Assembly (NCBI RefSeq): GCF_014205155.1 | Contig: NZ_JACHMX010000001.1 | Span: forward strand, 9,052,001-9,116,000 | Length of the DNA: 64,000 bases | Source: Amycolatopsis umgeniensis | GTDB lineage: Bacteria; Actinomycetota; Actinomycetes; Mycobacteriales; Pseudonocardiaceae | Direction of reading: 5' to 3' | Part shown: positions 7,969 to 16,711 of the stretch, piece by piece | Layout of the letters: each line of letters begins with the position of its first letter | Position numbering within the stretch: the stretch's first letter is position 1 | Notes under the pieces: model-generated | Told to the model about the DNA's origin: nothing | Database searches by the model: none | The model's input: the letters and a program-made list of their open reading frames with translations, nothing else | Program-made: the position numbers and the translations under genes

Positions 7969-9033
7969 TCAGTGTTCTCGAGCGAGGGCTAGCGTTGCCA
8001 GATGTGTCAGGGCACGGGTCGCGTCACGTGGCAGGTTGGCGAGGGTGAGCGCCGACTCGGCTGCCCGGCCGCGTTGGGTGATCATGTCTTCGACGCGCAC
8101 TGGTGCTCCGGTGCGCCGCATGATCTCCCGTACTCGCAGTAGTCCGCTCTCGGCCAGGCCTGGTCGTCCCAGCAAGCCGCGCAGTTCGCTGCGCTCAGCA
8201 GTGGTGGCCGCTGCCCAGGTCTCGGCCAGCAACGCCGTCGGCCGGTTACCCACGATGTCGTCACTGGTGGATTTACCTGTGCGCCGGGAATCGCCGAACA
8301 CCCCGAGCAGGTCGTCACGTAACTGGAATGCTTCGCCAAGGGGCAGCGCATAGGCGGAGAACGTCTGCATGAGCCGACGTGGTGCTCCCGCGAGGGCACC
8401 ACCGATATGCAGTGGGTGCTCGACCGTGTACTTCGCGGTTTTGTAGCGAATGACCTGCAGTGATCCGGTGGCGTCGGGTTCGCCACCGGTACGCAGGACT
8501 TCCAGGCATTCACCGGCAATCAGTTCCCGGGCCAGCACCGACCACAGTGCGTGAGCCCGGGACAAGTAGGCCGTGGGTAACCCGCAGGAGGTGAACAGCT
8601 GTCCCGCCCAGGACATGAGCAGATCACCACACAGCAGGGCCAGCGCCCGGCCACCGGCCCGGGCGCATGATCGCTCAGAGATGGCTGCACGCAAGGCGAC
8701 GTGAGCACTGGGCTTTCCGTGGCGCAGTGCGCTGTCGTCGATGAGATCGTCGTGCACGACCGCGGCGGCATGCACCAGTTCCATGGCCGCGGCAGCCTTG
8801 ACCAAAGCATCACTGTCGGGCTGCCCCGCGGCCCGCCACCCCCAGTAACAGAAGGCCGCCCGGAGACGTTTGCCTCCGGCGACGACGATCTCCAGCTGCC
8901 GCGCCACTGGCTGGAGATCCGTGTGAATGGCGGTCAGGAGCTGGGTCTCGTGCCGGACGAACTCCTCCAGCGCACTGCCCACCCGTGTCTGCAGCGCGAT
9001 GTGCTCGTCCGCGTCAGTCAAGGTGGGGCTCAC
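7969..9033 (-). CDS. polyprenyl diphosphate synthase (GGPP synthase type)
   Basis: 354 residues from GTG 9033, overlapping the upstream small gene by 20 bases. Trans-isoprenyl synthase motifs are intact: GGKRLRAAF, first Asp-rich motif VVHDDLIDDSALRHG (Asp ~95-99), KTAKYT, and second Asp-rich motif FQLRDDLLGVFGD (~240-248). The enzyme condenses IPP with allylic diphosphates; short-chain products (C15-C20) are typical for this length, and chain length is not decided by sequence here. Cytoplasmic. Overlap with 9014-9295 and the 17-base gap to the MpaB-like gene make a translationally coupled operon. Confidence 0.92.
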   Translation of the reverse strand: MSPTLTDADEHIALQTRVGSALEEFVRHETQLLTAIHTDLQPVARQLEIVVAGGKRLRAAFCYWGWRAAGQPDSDALVKAAAAMELVHAAAVVHDDLIDDSALRHGKPSAHVALRAAISERSCARAGGRALALLCGDLLMSWAGQLFTSCGLPTAYLSRAHALWSVLARELIAGECLEVLRTGGEPDATGSLQVIRYKTAKYTVEHPLHIGGALAGAPRRLMQTFSAYALPLGEAFQLRDDLLGVFGDSRRTGKSTSDDIVGNRPTALLAETWAAATTAERSELRGLLGRPGLAESGLLRVREIMRRTGAPVRVEDMITQRGRAAESALTLANLPRDATRALTHLATLALAREH

Positions 9034-9295
9034 GCTGAGCTGCGATTCGCCGGGCCAGCAACTCCAGGTGAGCCGGGGCCACCGGAGCATAGCGCGCGAG
9101 CGCCAGACGCCCCCGGGCCTTGATCTGCTGGTGGCCCTCGTGGGCCAGGTCGACCGTATCCGACCGCTTGAGCAGGCTTTGCAATCCCGTCAGGGCTGAT
9201 CCGACGCTACTGAGCGCCATGTCCGCCACCCCCGCGACCAAGAGCATGACATCGTTCTCGTCCTGCTGTTCGGTCTTGGCATCCGAGTCCGTCAC
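9014..9295 (-). CDS. small helical protein, first gene of the prenyl-synthase operon
   Basis: 93 residues from GTG 9295, chosen because AAGGAG lies six bases upstream; an ATG at 9325 has no such site. The first ~18 residues are polar and acidic, then MLLVAGVADMALSSVGSALTGLQ is a hydrophobic/amphipathic helix and the rest (ARGRLALARYAPVAPAHLELLARR) is basic and helical. No known domain recognised. It overlaps the polyprenyl synthase start by 20 bases, so the two are translationally coupled and the product may anchor or assist the synthase at the membrane (inference). Confidence 0.7.
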   Translation of the reverse strand: MTDSDAKTEQQDENDVMLLVAGVADMALSSVGSALTGLQSLLKRSDTVDLAHEGHQQIKARGRLALARYAPVAPAHLELLARRIAAQREPHLD

Positions 9296-10105
9296 TGATT
9301 CTCCTTGCCCTGCCTGCGCTGTCACTGTCCGATCTCGTCACCGGCATTGCCCGCCTCTTGTCACACCGCTGTCGTGGAGCACAGTGTTTCCATTCAGGGC
9401 AATACCGGCAGTGCACTTACCTGAGTCGCCCCTCGGATCGCCGGGGCGCCGAATAGGTGGACTATTTGATAATCATCCTCGGCTACCGCAGGCATCAACC
9501 GTATTCACTCGATCAGGTCGCCCGAATCAAATCGCGATGCCACTGCGCCATTCGGGTCGTGTCGTGCGCCAACATCGCGCGCCAAGGGGTCAGGTGCGCA
9601 ACACGGAATCGAAGAGAGGAAACCCGTGGCCGGGTCGTTGCTTTAGCGGTCCAAAATGGTCCGGTCGAGCTCTCCGCGGTTACCGGTCGCACTCGGAAGG
9701 AGTAGTGCGGATCGACGAATCGTCACTGTCGACGGGATAGTGGTCACCCGGATTCCGAACCCCCGGCGGGAACGAGTGAGCAAGTCGTTTGAATCAGTTG
9801 CTGCCAGTTTTGAAATGTCGCCGGTGCTCGACCTGAGGATTGCGGGAAGGTTGCCAGCTTCTTCTGAGCAACTTCGCAGCCGGCCGCGTTTCGGGAACGG
9901 GCACCAAGCCGGGTGCGAGGGTCGGAACGGCCAAACTCGTCCGGTGGCCGCCGCTCAGCTCGATGGCCGGATCCCGCTGCCCTGCCATCGAGGTGCCCGC
10001 GATCCCGATCGGGCAGTCCCGGAGCGGCTCAGCAAGGCCCTGGTACGGGCGACGCCATGGGACCGACGAGTTCAGCGAGGAACGAGACCGGCACGGATCA
10101 TGTTC
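9296..10105. other. intergenic stretch, no secure gene
   Basis: About 800 bases between the promoter side of the prenyl-synthase operon and the end of the zinc-ribbon-type gene at 10106. GC is visibly lower at 9440-9560 than in the flanks. A plus-strand frame of 82 codons (9457-9705) and a long one crossing 9656-10981 have poor codon use and no recognisable domain. The minus-strand promoter of the operon should lie within the first ~150 bases. Confidence 0.5.
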
Positions 10106-10633
10106 TCACGTGTTCGTTCGTGGCGTCTGCACACGGACGACTCGAGCGTTCCTGAACGTGACCTCGGTATCGTGCCCCGAGGGCACCCCGCTGTAGAGCC
10201 AGTACTCGTCATCGGACGGCTCGAACTGCAGGATGCCCTTGTCGCCCATGCGGGCCAGGTATTCGCGCAGGGTGACGCGTTCATGCGGCGGGCCGAGCAG
10301 ACGCAGAACCTGTTCTGGGCTCATCCCGACCTGCACGACGCCGCGCTGGCCGCTCCGTCGAGGCGCGCTTGCGGCCAGTTCACGCTGCCTGTATCTCCGC
10401 AACCTCTCAAGGAGTTCTTCGGCGGATCGTTTTCTCGTCCGGAGGGAAAAGCCGGTGCAGGTCTCATGGCCGACCCAGAACCGCTTCCTGACTCCCGGGT
10501 CGAAGACCGAGAGCGCTTCGGGCGGTGGGTGTCCAAGCATCTCGGTGGCTTGCGCCTCGTCAAATGTCGACGTGAAACCGTAGCGGGTGTCGAGTGCGTA
10601 CCCGCCGCACACAACGCAGGGTGGGAGCGACAC
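10106..10633 (-). CDS. small protein with N-terminal CxxC and BamE-like C-terminal region
   Basis: 175 residues from GTG 10633. It starts with PPCVVCGGYALDTRYGF, a possible half zinc site. A charged helical middle (RSAEELLERLRRYRQREL) follows, then GMSPEQVLRLLGPPHERVT ... DDEYWLYSGVPSGHDTEVTF. That C-terminal pattern (GMxxxxVxxLLGxP ... WxYxG) is the SmpA/OmlA-like fold used in BamE and many small binding proteins. No signal peptide, so it is cytoplasmic as read. It lies 64 bases downstream of a small membrane-protein gene on the same strand. Function unknown. Confidence 0.7.
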   Translation of the reverse strand: MSLPPCVVCGGYALDTRYGFTSTFDEAQATEMLGHPPPEALSVFDPGVRKRFWVGHETCTGFSLRTRKRSAEELLERLRRYRQRELAASAPRRSGQRGVVQVGMSPEQVLRLLGPPHERVTLREYLARMGDKGILQFEPSDDEYWLYSGVPSGHDTEVTFRNARVVRVQTPRTNT

Positions 10634-10696
10634 AGTTTAGAACTTAGTGGGGGACACTCACCATTGGCCAGAAAGCTGCACGGCCCTGGAGACCGG

Positions 10697-10963
10697 TCAA
10701 GGTCCCTCATGCTCGCCACCGGCCGCCTGGCGCCGCCGACGGCGTCGTTTCCACCACTCGACCGCGATCACAGCCATGACCGGACCCAGTCCGGAGATCC
10801 CGTGAATCCAGACGTCCGTTCGGCCGAGCAGCCAGTGGACCCCGACCGTGCACAAGTAGCACAGAGCGGCAAACACCGCGAAATACACGACTACCCGACC
10901 GCGCCGCCGACGTGGCACCATCTCTGCGCGTTCACCATCCCCAGAAGTCACGCTGTCCAGCAT
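10697..10963 (-). CDS. small membrane protein, two transmembrane helices
   Basis: 88 residues if read from ATG 10963 (MLDSVTSGDGERAEMVPRRR). After a basic patch come a hydrophobic helix VVVYFAVFAALCYLCTVGVHW and a second, HGISGLGPVMAVIAVEWW, then a cluster of Arg/Lys (WWKRRRRRRQ), so both ends should face the cytoplasm. No family recognised. An internal ATG at the MVPRRR position is an alternative start. It probably shares a transcript with the gene at 10106. Confidence 0.6.
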   Translation of the reverse strand: MLDSVTSGDGERAEMVPRRRRGRVVVYFAVFAALCYLCTVGVHWLLGRTDVWIHGISGLGPVMAVIAVEWWKRRRRRRQAAGGEHEGP

Positions 10964-11469
10964 GCCCGAACTACGCCCTGAACCCCGATGCCGAGAACAA
11001 GAGCCGGTCCCCATTCCAGGCATATCTGCGTAGCGATCTTCGTGCTTCTGGCGCCTCGTGTGCTTGGCAGGTCTCGTTGATGGCGGAGGCGGGGGACCGG
11101 GAGTGCTCGATCGTCCATCCTTCGGCGGCGATGACGGACCAGGCCAGGGCCAGGTTCGGCCGGTTCACCGGTTTCTCGCACGCTTGGGCGAGGGATTCGG
11201 TCTCGATCACCGGGGCTACTCGCCCACGAAAGCAGCCTGAACACCGGCAGCGACGGTTCCCGGAACTTCTCCAATTGCTCGTATTACGGGGAAACGAGCT
11301 CAGTTCCAGCGCTCTTCGAGCGAGATTTGTTGCATTTCATTCACCACGCCCGCCGCTCGGCTTTCCGTTACATACTTGTGCCCGTCGACACAAATCGTCC
11401 AGTTGGCCGCCGGGCTTCCGTGGACGTGTCTTACCGTCTTCTCCGCTGATCAGGAATCAAAGGAGAACA
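10964..11469. other. intergenic stretch upstream of the toxin gene
   Basis: No convincing gene. A minus-strand frame at 10971-11210 (79 codons) has ordinary composition but no recognisable domain. The last ~150 bases are less GC-rich (TTGCATTTCATTC, then TTACATACTT near 11368) and should contain the promoter of the toxin operon; TTGTG (11376) and CACAA (11389) form a weak inverted repeat there. Confidence 0.4.
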
Positions 11470-12774
11470 GTGCGTTTTCGTGCTCAGGTCACGCATCGAG
11501 GGGGCATCGTCGGCCTCATCGCCGCGATCGTCACGATGCTGGTGGCGATACCCGCCCCTGCCCAGGCCGCCGGCATCTGCGACCGGCATCCGGAGCTGGC
11601 GGTGTGCAAGGCCGCAGACCGGGCCAAGGCGGCGCTTGCCGTGGGCAAGTCGCTCGCCCGCACCGAACTGGGCGCCCTGGTGCTCGGGCACCTGCGCCAG
11701 GGCATCGACCAGGTCACCGGGCACGCGTTCGAGCAGGCCACCCAGACCTTGGAGACGGTCGGCAAGGCGATCGACTCCGGAGACGCCGCCCAGGTGGATC
11801 AGGCCCTCGACCAGCTCGACGATTCACTGCAGCAGGTGCGCGACACGGTGGTCGCGACGAAGGTGGTGGTGCAGTCGCTGCCCAAGCTGGCCGCGATCGC
11901 CAAGGACGCCATTGCGCAGGTCAAAGCATTCCCGGAGCTGGACATCCACGTCGACGTGGCCGCGCTGGAAGCCAACAACCGCGGCCTGGAAGCCACCGCG
12001 GCCGGTATCGCGCTGGCCGCGGCTCAGTTGAACGAGAGTGCCATCCAGATCCGCGCCGGCATGGCCAAAGCCGACCGCGATTTCGCCGGAGCCAAGCGTG
12101 ATCTGGAGTCGGCGAACAAGATCCTCGCCGAGGCGAACCGGACCCTGGACAAGTTCACGTCCACGCCGTGGATGCCGGTGGGTGGGTTGTCGCTGAAGGG
12201 CATCAAGTTCGACTTCGACGAGGCCTTCGGCCACCCGACTCAGTCGGGCTCGCTCAACCCGGACGTCGCGGCGGTCCTGTCGATGGTGACGGACTTCATT
12301 CCCGGGGTCGGCAGCATGAAGAGTGCGGTCGAGGCAATCGTGGGGAAGGACGCGTTCACCCAGCAGGAACTCGATGGGTTCGAACGCGCCCTCTACGGCA
12401 TGGCCGCTGTCCCCGTGGCTGGTGGCGTACTCAAGAAGCTCCTCGCCGCAGAACGAGCGACCAAGGTCTCGCACGCGATCGAACTCGCGGCGAAAAACGG
12501 TGCCAAAGGTTGGCGTGGTTCGTTCGACGCGCTGCCCCAAGGCAAGAACAGTGGCGTCAAAACCGTGTCGACCGTCGCCGAACTGCGGACACTGTTCGAT
12601 CACTGGACCGCAGGTGCGCAGCGGCTTCCGGCCCGGGGGGATAAGATTCCCGACGTGTTCATGCTGCAAGACGGCACGACGATGCAGTGGCGCCAGGCGT
12701 CCAAGACGGGTGGCGAGACAATCGACATCTTCCCAAGCGGCAAGAATGCCTTGAGGGTGCATCTCGATGGATGA
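11470..12774 (+). CDS. secreted polymorphic-toxin-like protein
   Basis: 434 residues from GTG 11470 (AAAGGAG upstream). A Sec signal peptide (GLIAAIVTMLVAIPAPAQAA, ~14-34) is followed by a long alpha-helical region (~40-230, Ala/Glu/Lys-rich). A glycine-rich pre-toxin-like segment DFIPGVGSMKSAVEAI ... AVPVAGGVLKKLL (~275-325) comes next, and the last ~75 residues form a compact domain with PDVFMLQDGTTMQWRQASK then TGGETIDIFPSGKNALRVHL. Helical stalk, VPVAGG-type pre-toxin and a short variable C-terminus is the known plan of polymorphic toxins; the C-terminal domain looks like a small nuclease-type toxin, but its activity is not assigned. The next gene overlaps by 8 bases and is the likely immunity gene. 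Confidence 0.75.
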   Translation: MRFRAQVTHRGGIVGLIAAIVTMLVAIPAPAQAAGICDRHPELAVCKAADRAKAALAVGKSLARTELGALVLGHLRQGIDQVTGHAFEQATQTLETVGKAIDSGDAAQVDQALDQLDDSLQQVRDTVVATKVVVQSLPKLAAIAKDAIAQVKAFPELDIHVDVAALEANNRGLEATAAGIALAAAQLNESAIQIRAGMAKADRDFAGAKRDLESANKILAEANRTLDKFTSTPWMPVGGLSLKGIKFDFDEAFGHPTQSGSLNPDVAAVLSMVTDFIPGVGSMKSAVEAIVGKDAFTQQELDGFERALYGMAAVPVAGGVLKKLLAAERATKVSHAIELAAKNGAKGWRGSFDALPQGKNSGVKTVSTVAELRTLFDHWTAGAQRLPARGDKIPDVFMLQDGTTMQWRQASKTGGETIDIFPSGKNALRVHLDG

Positions 12775-13162
12775 CCGGCGGGCGCGGGAACTGCGTGAGA
12801 TCGAACTGGCCGTGGCCCCCACCCCGGAACTGTTCGAGATCGAACGAGCCGTGGCGCCGACGCTCGACATGGGGCTCGACGACTGGGTCCCGGTCGACAC
12901 CCTGATCTGGAACGCCATCCAGGTCGTCCCCGAGGACAGCGACCGCTTCGCGGGATTCTTCGCCACCGTGCTCGGCTACCTGCTCCGCGAAGGCCTGATG
13001 ATCGTGGGAGACATGGGCGACACGGGGTTTGAGCCGTGGACATCGTCCATCGAGGACACTGTGGAGCGGGTCATCCGCGACTGCAAGGCAGTCGATTGGT
13101 CACCTCAGGGGAGCCTGTGTTGGCTGTCTAACACCCCGAAAGGAGACCAGCGGGCCCAATGA
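12767..13162 (+). CDS. probable immunity protein for the upstream toxin
   Basis: 131 residues from ATG 12767, overlapping the toxin gene by 8 bases. The protein is acidic, has no signal peptide and contains DWVPVDTLIWNAIQVVPEDS and FFATVLGYLLREGLMIVGDM, looking like a small all-alpha/beta cytoplasmic protein. Immunity genes are placed directly after the toxin and are small and acidic, which fits. The front half carries a short internal duplication (ELREIELAVAPTPELF / EIERAVAPTLDMG). Family not identified. Confidence 0.7.
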   Translation: MDDRRARELREIELAVAPTPELFEIERAVAPTLDMGLDDWVPVDTLIWNAIQVVPEDSDRFAGFFATVLGYLLREGLMIVGDMGDTGFEPWTSSIEDTVERVIRDCKAVDWSPQGSLCWLSNTPKGDQRAQ

Positions 13163-13332
13163 GCGGCATGTGCGCGCAACCGGGCCTGACCAGAGCCCAT
13201 TCGGGGTCACGCGCCGCTCCGACCCGGATTCGGATGCTTGTCCTGGCCGAGCGCGGGCTGCTGGACGCCGACGCGGCTGATGCTCGAGTACGCGGTGGTC
13301 AGGTTTCCCAGCTCAGCGGCCTCAAACCGTAG
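13159..13332 (+). CDS. short coupled reading frame (57 aa), unrecognised
   Basis: The ATG at 13159 overlaps the stop of the immunity gene as ATGA and gives 57 codons ending at 13332. The product contains TRIRMLVLAERGLLDADAAD, which looks like a genuine helix, and no signal peptide. It is either a small third gene of the toxin operon or the stump of a larger gene lost by deletion. Codon use is GC-rich like its neighbours. Confidence 0.35.
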   Translation: MSGMCAQPGLTRAHSGSRAAPTRIRMLVLAERGLLDADAADARVRGGQVSQLSGLKP

Positions 13333-13380
13333 TCTGCGGGACACGCCGCGTTCCACGGGTCTCTGCCAACAATGTGCGGC

Positions 13381-15192
13381 TCAGCCGAACGGGATCCTAC
13401 CGGCCACCGCGCGGGCCATGGTTTCGGCGACCGAGCACAACTTGTCGGGCGAGGCCGCTGAGTCCAGCTCAACGTCGAAGTGGATCACTTCGATCCACTG
13501 GTTTCCTTCTTCGGTGACCTTGGTGTATGGCTTGAATTCCAGCTTCACGCGGCATCCGGATTGTTTGTCGTCGCCTGAGGTGAAGGTCGAATACACCGCT
13601 CGGCGGCCATTGATGACTTCCATTCGTTTGCCTGGGCGGGCGAACTCGAAGTCCCTGATCCGGTAGAACGTGACATCGGCCTCGATTTCCCGGTTGTCGG
13701 TATAGGCGCAGTCCCAGTCGCCGAAACCTCGGCTCGGCGGCAACTCGACGCCTGCCGCGGTGACGATGTCCGCGTTGCCCAGAAGTTCGCACGCCTTCAG
13801 GGTGGCCAGTGAGTTGGAGGCGAACGGAACCGGTCGGCGGGGAACCGGGCCCCGCGCGGCGACCGACATCGCCCCGGTCAGCACCGACTCGGCGACAGGG
13901 CATAAATTCTTGGGCTCCACCGTGTCGCTTTCGGCCACGATCCGAGCTCTGTGGGCATCGAGCAGATCGAGGAAACGCTCACAAGTTCCTCCGGCCTCGG
14001 GCATCCACGCTTTCACCCCGAAGTCACCGGTAGGGCCGGCCCCGGTATCCGGTTCCAGCAGCTCCAACCCGACTGACACGATCTCCTCGCCGGTCGGCCC
14101 GGGTTTGATCCACAAGCCGCAACGGTTGAAGTTGCCGTACTCGGTGTCACGGAAGACCTTGCCGTAGCGTGAGACAGTTTCCTCGAGCAGAAGTGCGCAC
14201 GGGTCAGCGCTCCGCTGGTCGCCCATGGTCGCCATCCCGGCAGGCACCGCACTCTGCGTCGTGGTGGGAGCGGATCGCTCGGCGATGGCGAGTGTGGTGC
14301 CCGCGGTCACCGCCACCAACACCGCCGCGGCCGCGCCCAGACCCCACCTCCGGACAGCTCGACGCGGGGCCGATGCGCCCATGGTGACCGGCGCCGACGC
14401 CAGATCGATCCCGCCCACTTTTTCGAGCATGCTCTTGGCAGCGCGAGCGGTGGGACGATCCGCGGGCGTCGTGGCGAGCATCGCGCTCAGTACGGGGCCG
14501 AGGTCACCGGCGGATTCCGGCGTCGTCGGCACGCCCGACGCAGCGCGGCGGATCTGCGCGTAGGGCCCCTCCTCCGCCCCACCCCATGGTGAGCGTCCTT
14601 CCACCGCCGCGAACAACGTGGCACCAAGCGCGAACACATCCGCGCCAGGACCGGACTCGTCGCCGGCCGCCACCTCGGGTGGCAGATAGCCCGGCGTTCC
14701 CGCCAACAGAGCCCCACCGGTTCTGGTGACCTCCGACCACCGGGCGATACCGAAATCGGTCAGCTTCACGGTGCCGTCGTCGACGACGAGAATGTTCTCC
14801 GGCGTCACATCGCGATGCACCATCGACCGGTCGTGCATCGCGGCCAGCGCATCGGCGACCTGTGCTCCCACCCGAGCCGCCGCTTCGGGCGACAACGGGC
14901 CATCGTCGGCCAGCACCCTGCCCAGGCTCCGCGACGGCAGGTATTCCATCACCAGCCACCGCGCGTCCTCGTCGACGATGACGTCGAAGACCGTGACCAC
15001 GCGAGGATGGTGCAGCCCGGCGCCGATCCGCGCTTCACGGCGAATCTGGCCTCCGTCCGCCAGTGTCGAATGCTTCAACGCCACGACCCGCCCCAGCTCC
15101 AGATCGAGCGCCCGCCACACACTTCCCATGCCGCCGGATCCGACATGCTCGTCCAGCCGGTATCTGCCGGCGATCGTGCGATCTTCACCCAC
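13381..15192 (-). CDS. membrane Ser/Thr protein kinase with extracellular sensor region
   Basis: 603 residues from GTG 15192 (TTG 15213 is an alternative; neither has a clear ribosome site). The kinase domain spans ~10-260: glycine loop VGSGGMGSVW, VALKHS (Lys ~40), MVHRDVTPENIL (catalytic Asp ~128), LTDFGIA, GTPGYLPPE. One transmembrane helix (~284-304, GLGAAAAVLVAVTAGTTLAI) leads to an external half with two Cys-containing repeats starting ADPCALLLEE and LKACELLGNAD, similar to the DUF3558-type sensor fold. PknB-like kinases of this form relay envelope signals. The gene follows a secreted beta-helix gene by ~30 bases. A decayed paralogue lies at 29256-30904. Confidence 0.92.
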   Translation of the reverse strand: MGEDRTIAGRYRLDEHVGSGGMGSVWRALDLELGRVVALKHSTLADGGQIRREARIGAGLHHPRVVTVFDVIVDEDARWLVMEYLPSRSLGRVLADDGPLSPEAAARVGAQVADALAAMHDRSMVHRDVTPENILVVDDGTVKLTDFGIARWSEVTRTGGALLAGTPGYLPPEVAAGDESGPGADVFALGATLFAAVEGRSPWGGAEEGPYAQIRRAASGVPTTPESAGDLGPVLSAMLATTPADRPTARAAKSMLEKVGGIDLASAPVTMGASAPRRAVRRWGLGAAAAVLVAVTAGTTLAIAERSAPTTTQSAVPAGMATMGDQRSADPCALLLEETVSRYGKVFRDTEYGNFNRCGLWIKPGPTGEEIVSVGLELLEPDTGAGPTGDFGVKAWMPEAGGTCERFLDLLDAHRARIVAESDTVEPKNLCPVAESVLTGAMSVAARGPVPRRPVPFASNSLATLKACELLGNADIVTAAGVELPPSRGFGDWDCAYTDNREIEADVTFYRIRDFEFARPGKRMEVINGRRAVYSTFTSGDDKQSGCRVKLEFKPYTKVTEEGNQWIEVIHFDVELDSAASPDKLCSVAETMARAVAGRIPFG

Positions 15193-15225
15193 GAGCAACG
15201 ATGGTAGCCGCAATCTTACGATCGG

Positions 15226-16467
15226 CTACTGTTCGTAGGCCCCGATATCGTGGCTTTTACCGGTTGGGCGGAGATTGTTGTCGAGATCGAACGCAGGAGC
15301 GGAGTCCGCGGAACCCTTGTCGATAGCCTCCGTCGACCCGGGCTTGAGATGGAAGTCGCCCGCGCCGGGGGCGATGAAGCCGGGATCGACGGATATGTTG
15401 TGGTCGACGAGGAAAGCGTCGTGGGACACGGGTCCGTCTGCGAAAATATTGTTGCGAAGGATGTTGGTGCCATCGAAATCGCCGCCGTAGAAGGCAACGG
15501 AACCTTCTGCGTTGTCGTAGAACGTGTTGTTGACGACCCGCACGTCGGACATGGTGCCGCTGGACTGGACCCAGAAGCTCAGTCCTGCCTGCGCGTTGCC
15601 AGAGGACACGTTGTTATAGACCCTGACATTGTCGAGTGCCCGATTTCCGGTGTAATCCTCGACGGCCAGTGCGATGCCGGACTTCGTATCGTTCTTCGTC
15701 CCGCTGGCCACGTTGTTGTAGACCTCGACATCGGACGCGGTGTCCACGTAGATGTTCGGGCCCCGGTTGTTCGACGAGGCGTTGTCGTGGATCGAGATCC
15801 CGGCGTTGTCGGTGTACTTGACGTCGATACCTTCCTCGCCGTTGTCGTGGACCCGGCAGTGCTTGACCTCGATGTCGCGTGATCCATGGCCGAGAGTGAG
15901 TGCCTCGTGAGCCGCGGACGTGCCCCTGGCGTTCGTGCCCTGGATCTCGCAGCCGTCCACCACGACGTCGGCCGTATCCAGCAACACCAGTCCGCCGTCC
16001 TGGGATCCGTTGATACCGAAATTCCGGAAGATCAGATCGTGCGCTCCGTCAGCGTAGGCACCAAAACCTCGAGATCCGGCGAAAGTCATGTCGACGAACC
16101 GAAGCCACGAGTGGTTTCCCAGTGCGAGTAGACCCCTGGAGCCTCCTCGTCCGTTGACGACGGCGGTCCCGCCCTGTCCGTAGAAGGTGATGTATTCGCC
16201 GGGCGACCCGCTGGTTTTGATGGACAGGCCGCCGGTATGGACCCCTGCGGCGATCTGCACATTGTCGCCGGGGCGGGCGGCGTCCGCGGCAGCCTGGACG
16301 GTCGGGTACTCGCCATCGGGACCCACCGTGAGGGTCCGCCCGGATACCGGTGGCAGCACATCCCGCGTCAGTGCCTCGGCCGACGATGTACCTGTTGTCA
16401 GCAGGCTGGCGGTCATCAGGCTGGCGGTCACCAGGGAAACCGCTCTTACAGCGATTCTTCTCGCCAC
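15226..16467 (-). CDS. secreted right-handed parallel beta-helix protein
   Basis: 413 residues from GTG 16467, chosen for the GGAGGG site nine bases upstream. Signal peptide: RRIAVRAVSLVTASLMTASL ... SSAEA. Then GRTLTVGPDGEYPTVQAAAD and a long series of ~22-residue coils with Asn ladders (YNNVASGTKND, YNNVSSGNAQAG, NNTFYDNAEG, RNNIFADG), typical of pectate-lyase-like helices. The end DNNLRPTGKSHDIGAYEQ is a C-terminal cap common in such proteins. Such proteins bind or cleave polysaccharides; no catalytic residues can be assigned. Its gene immediately precedes the kinase gene on the same strand and the two may be co-expressed. Confidence 0.88.
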   Translation of the reverse strand: MARRIAVRAVSLVTASLMTASLLTTGTSSAEALTRDVLPPVSGRTLTVGPDGEYPTVQAAADAARPGDNVQIAAGVHTGGLSIKTSGSPGEYITFYGQGGTAVVNGRGGSRGLLALGNHSWLRFVDMTFAGSRGFGAYADGAHDLIFRNFGINGSQDGGLVLLDTADVVVDGCEIQGTNARGTSAAHEALTLGHGSRDIEVKHCRVHDNGEEGIDVKYTDNAGISIHDNASSNNRGPNIYVDTASDVEVYNNVASGTKNDTKSGIALAVEDYTGNRALDNVRVYNNVSSGNAQAGLSFWVQSSGTMSDVRVVNNTFYDNAEGSVAFYGGDFDGTNILRNNIFADGPVSHDAFLVDHNISVDPGFIAPGAGDFHLKPGSTEAIDKGSADSAPAFDLDNNLRPTGKSHDIGAYEQ

Positions 16468-16711
16468 GTCACGCCCTCCAATTGCACGTCGGCCGGGACC
16501 GGACGTGTTGCAACACATCCGGTACTTCCCTGCCCCTTCGCCGGTACGCCTTCGGCCGGCACACCCCAGCCGTTTGAGACTGATCATGGTGATGTCACCG
16601 TGAGACAAACCGAGAAACAGCAGGTCGCACAAGATCTTGACTCTGGTGTGGCACTTGTGTCGTCTCGGTGAGATTGCGCTTTCGATCATGCCGGATACTG
16701 TGTTCCAGGCC

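Noticed and set aside
9656..10981. 441-codon plus-strand frame
   Set aside because: It crosses two coherent minus-strand genes, is Arg/Pro-rich and has no recognisable domain; a GC-rich shadow.
10971..11210. 79-codon minus-strand frame
   Set aside because: No domain, no convincing ribosome site and overlaps the upstream end of the small membrane-protein gene.
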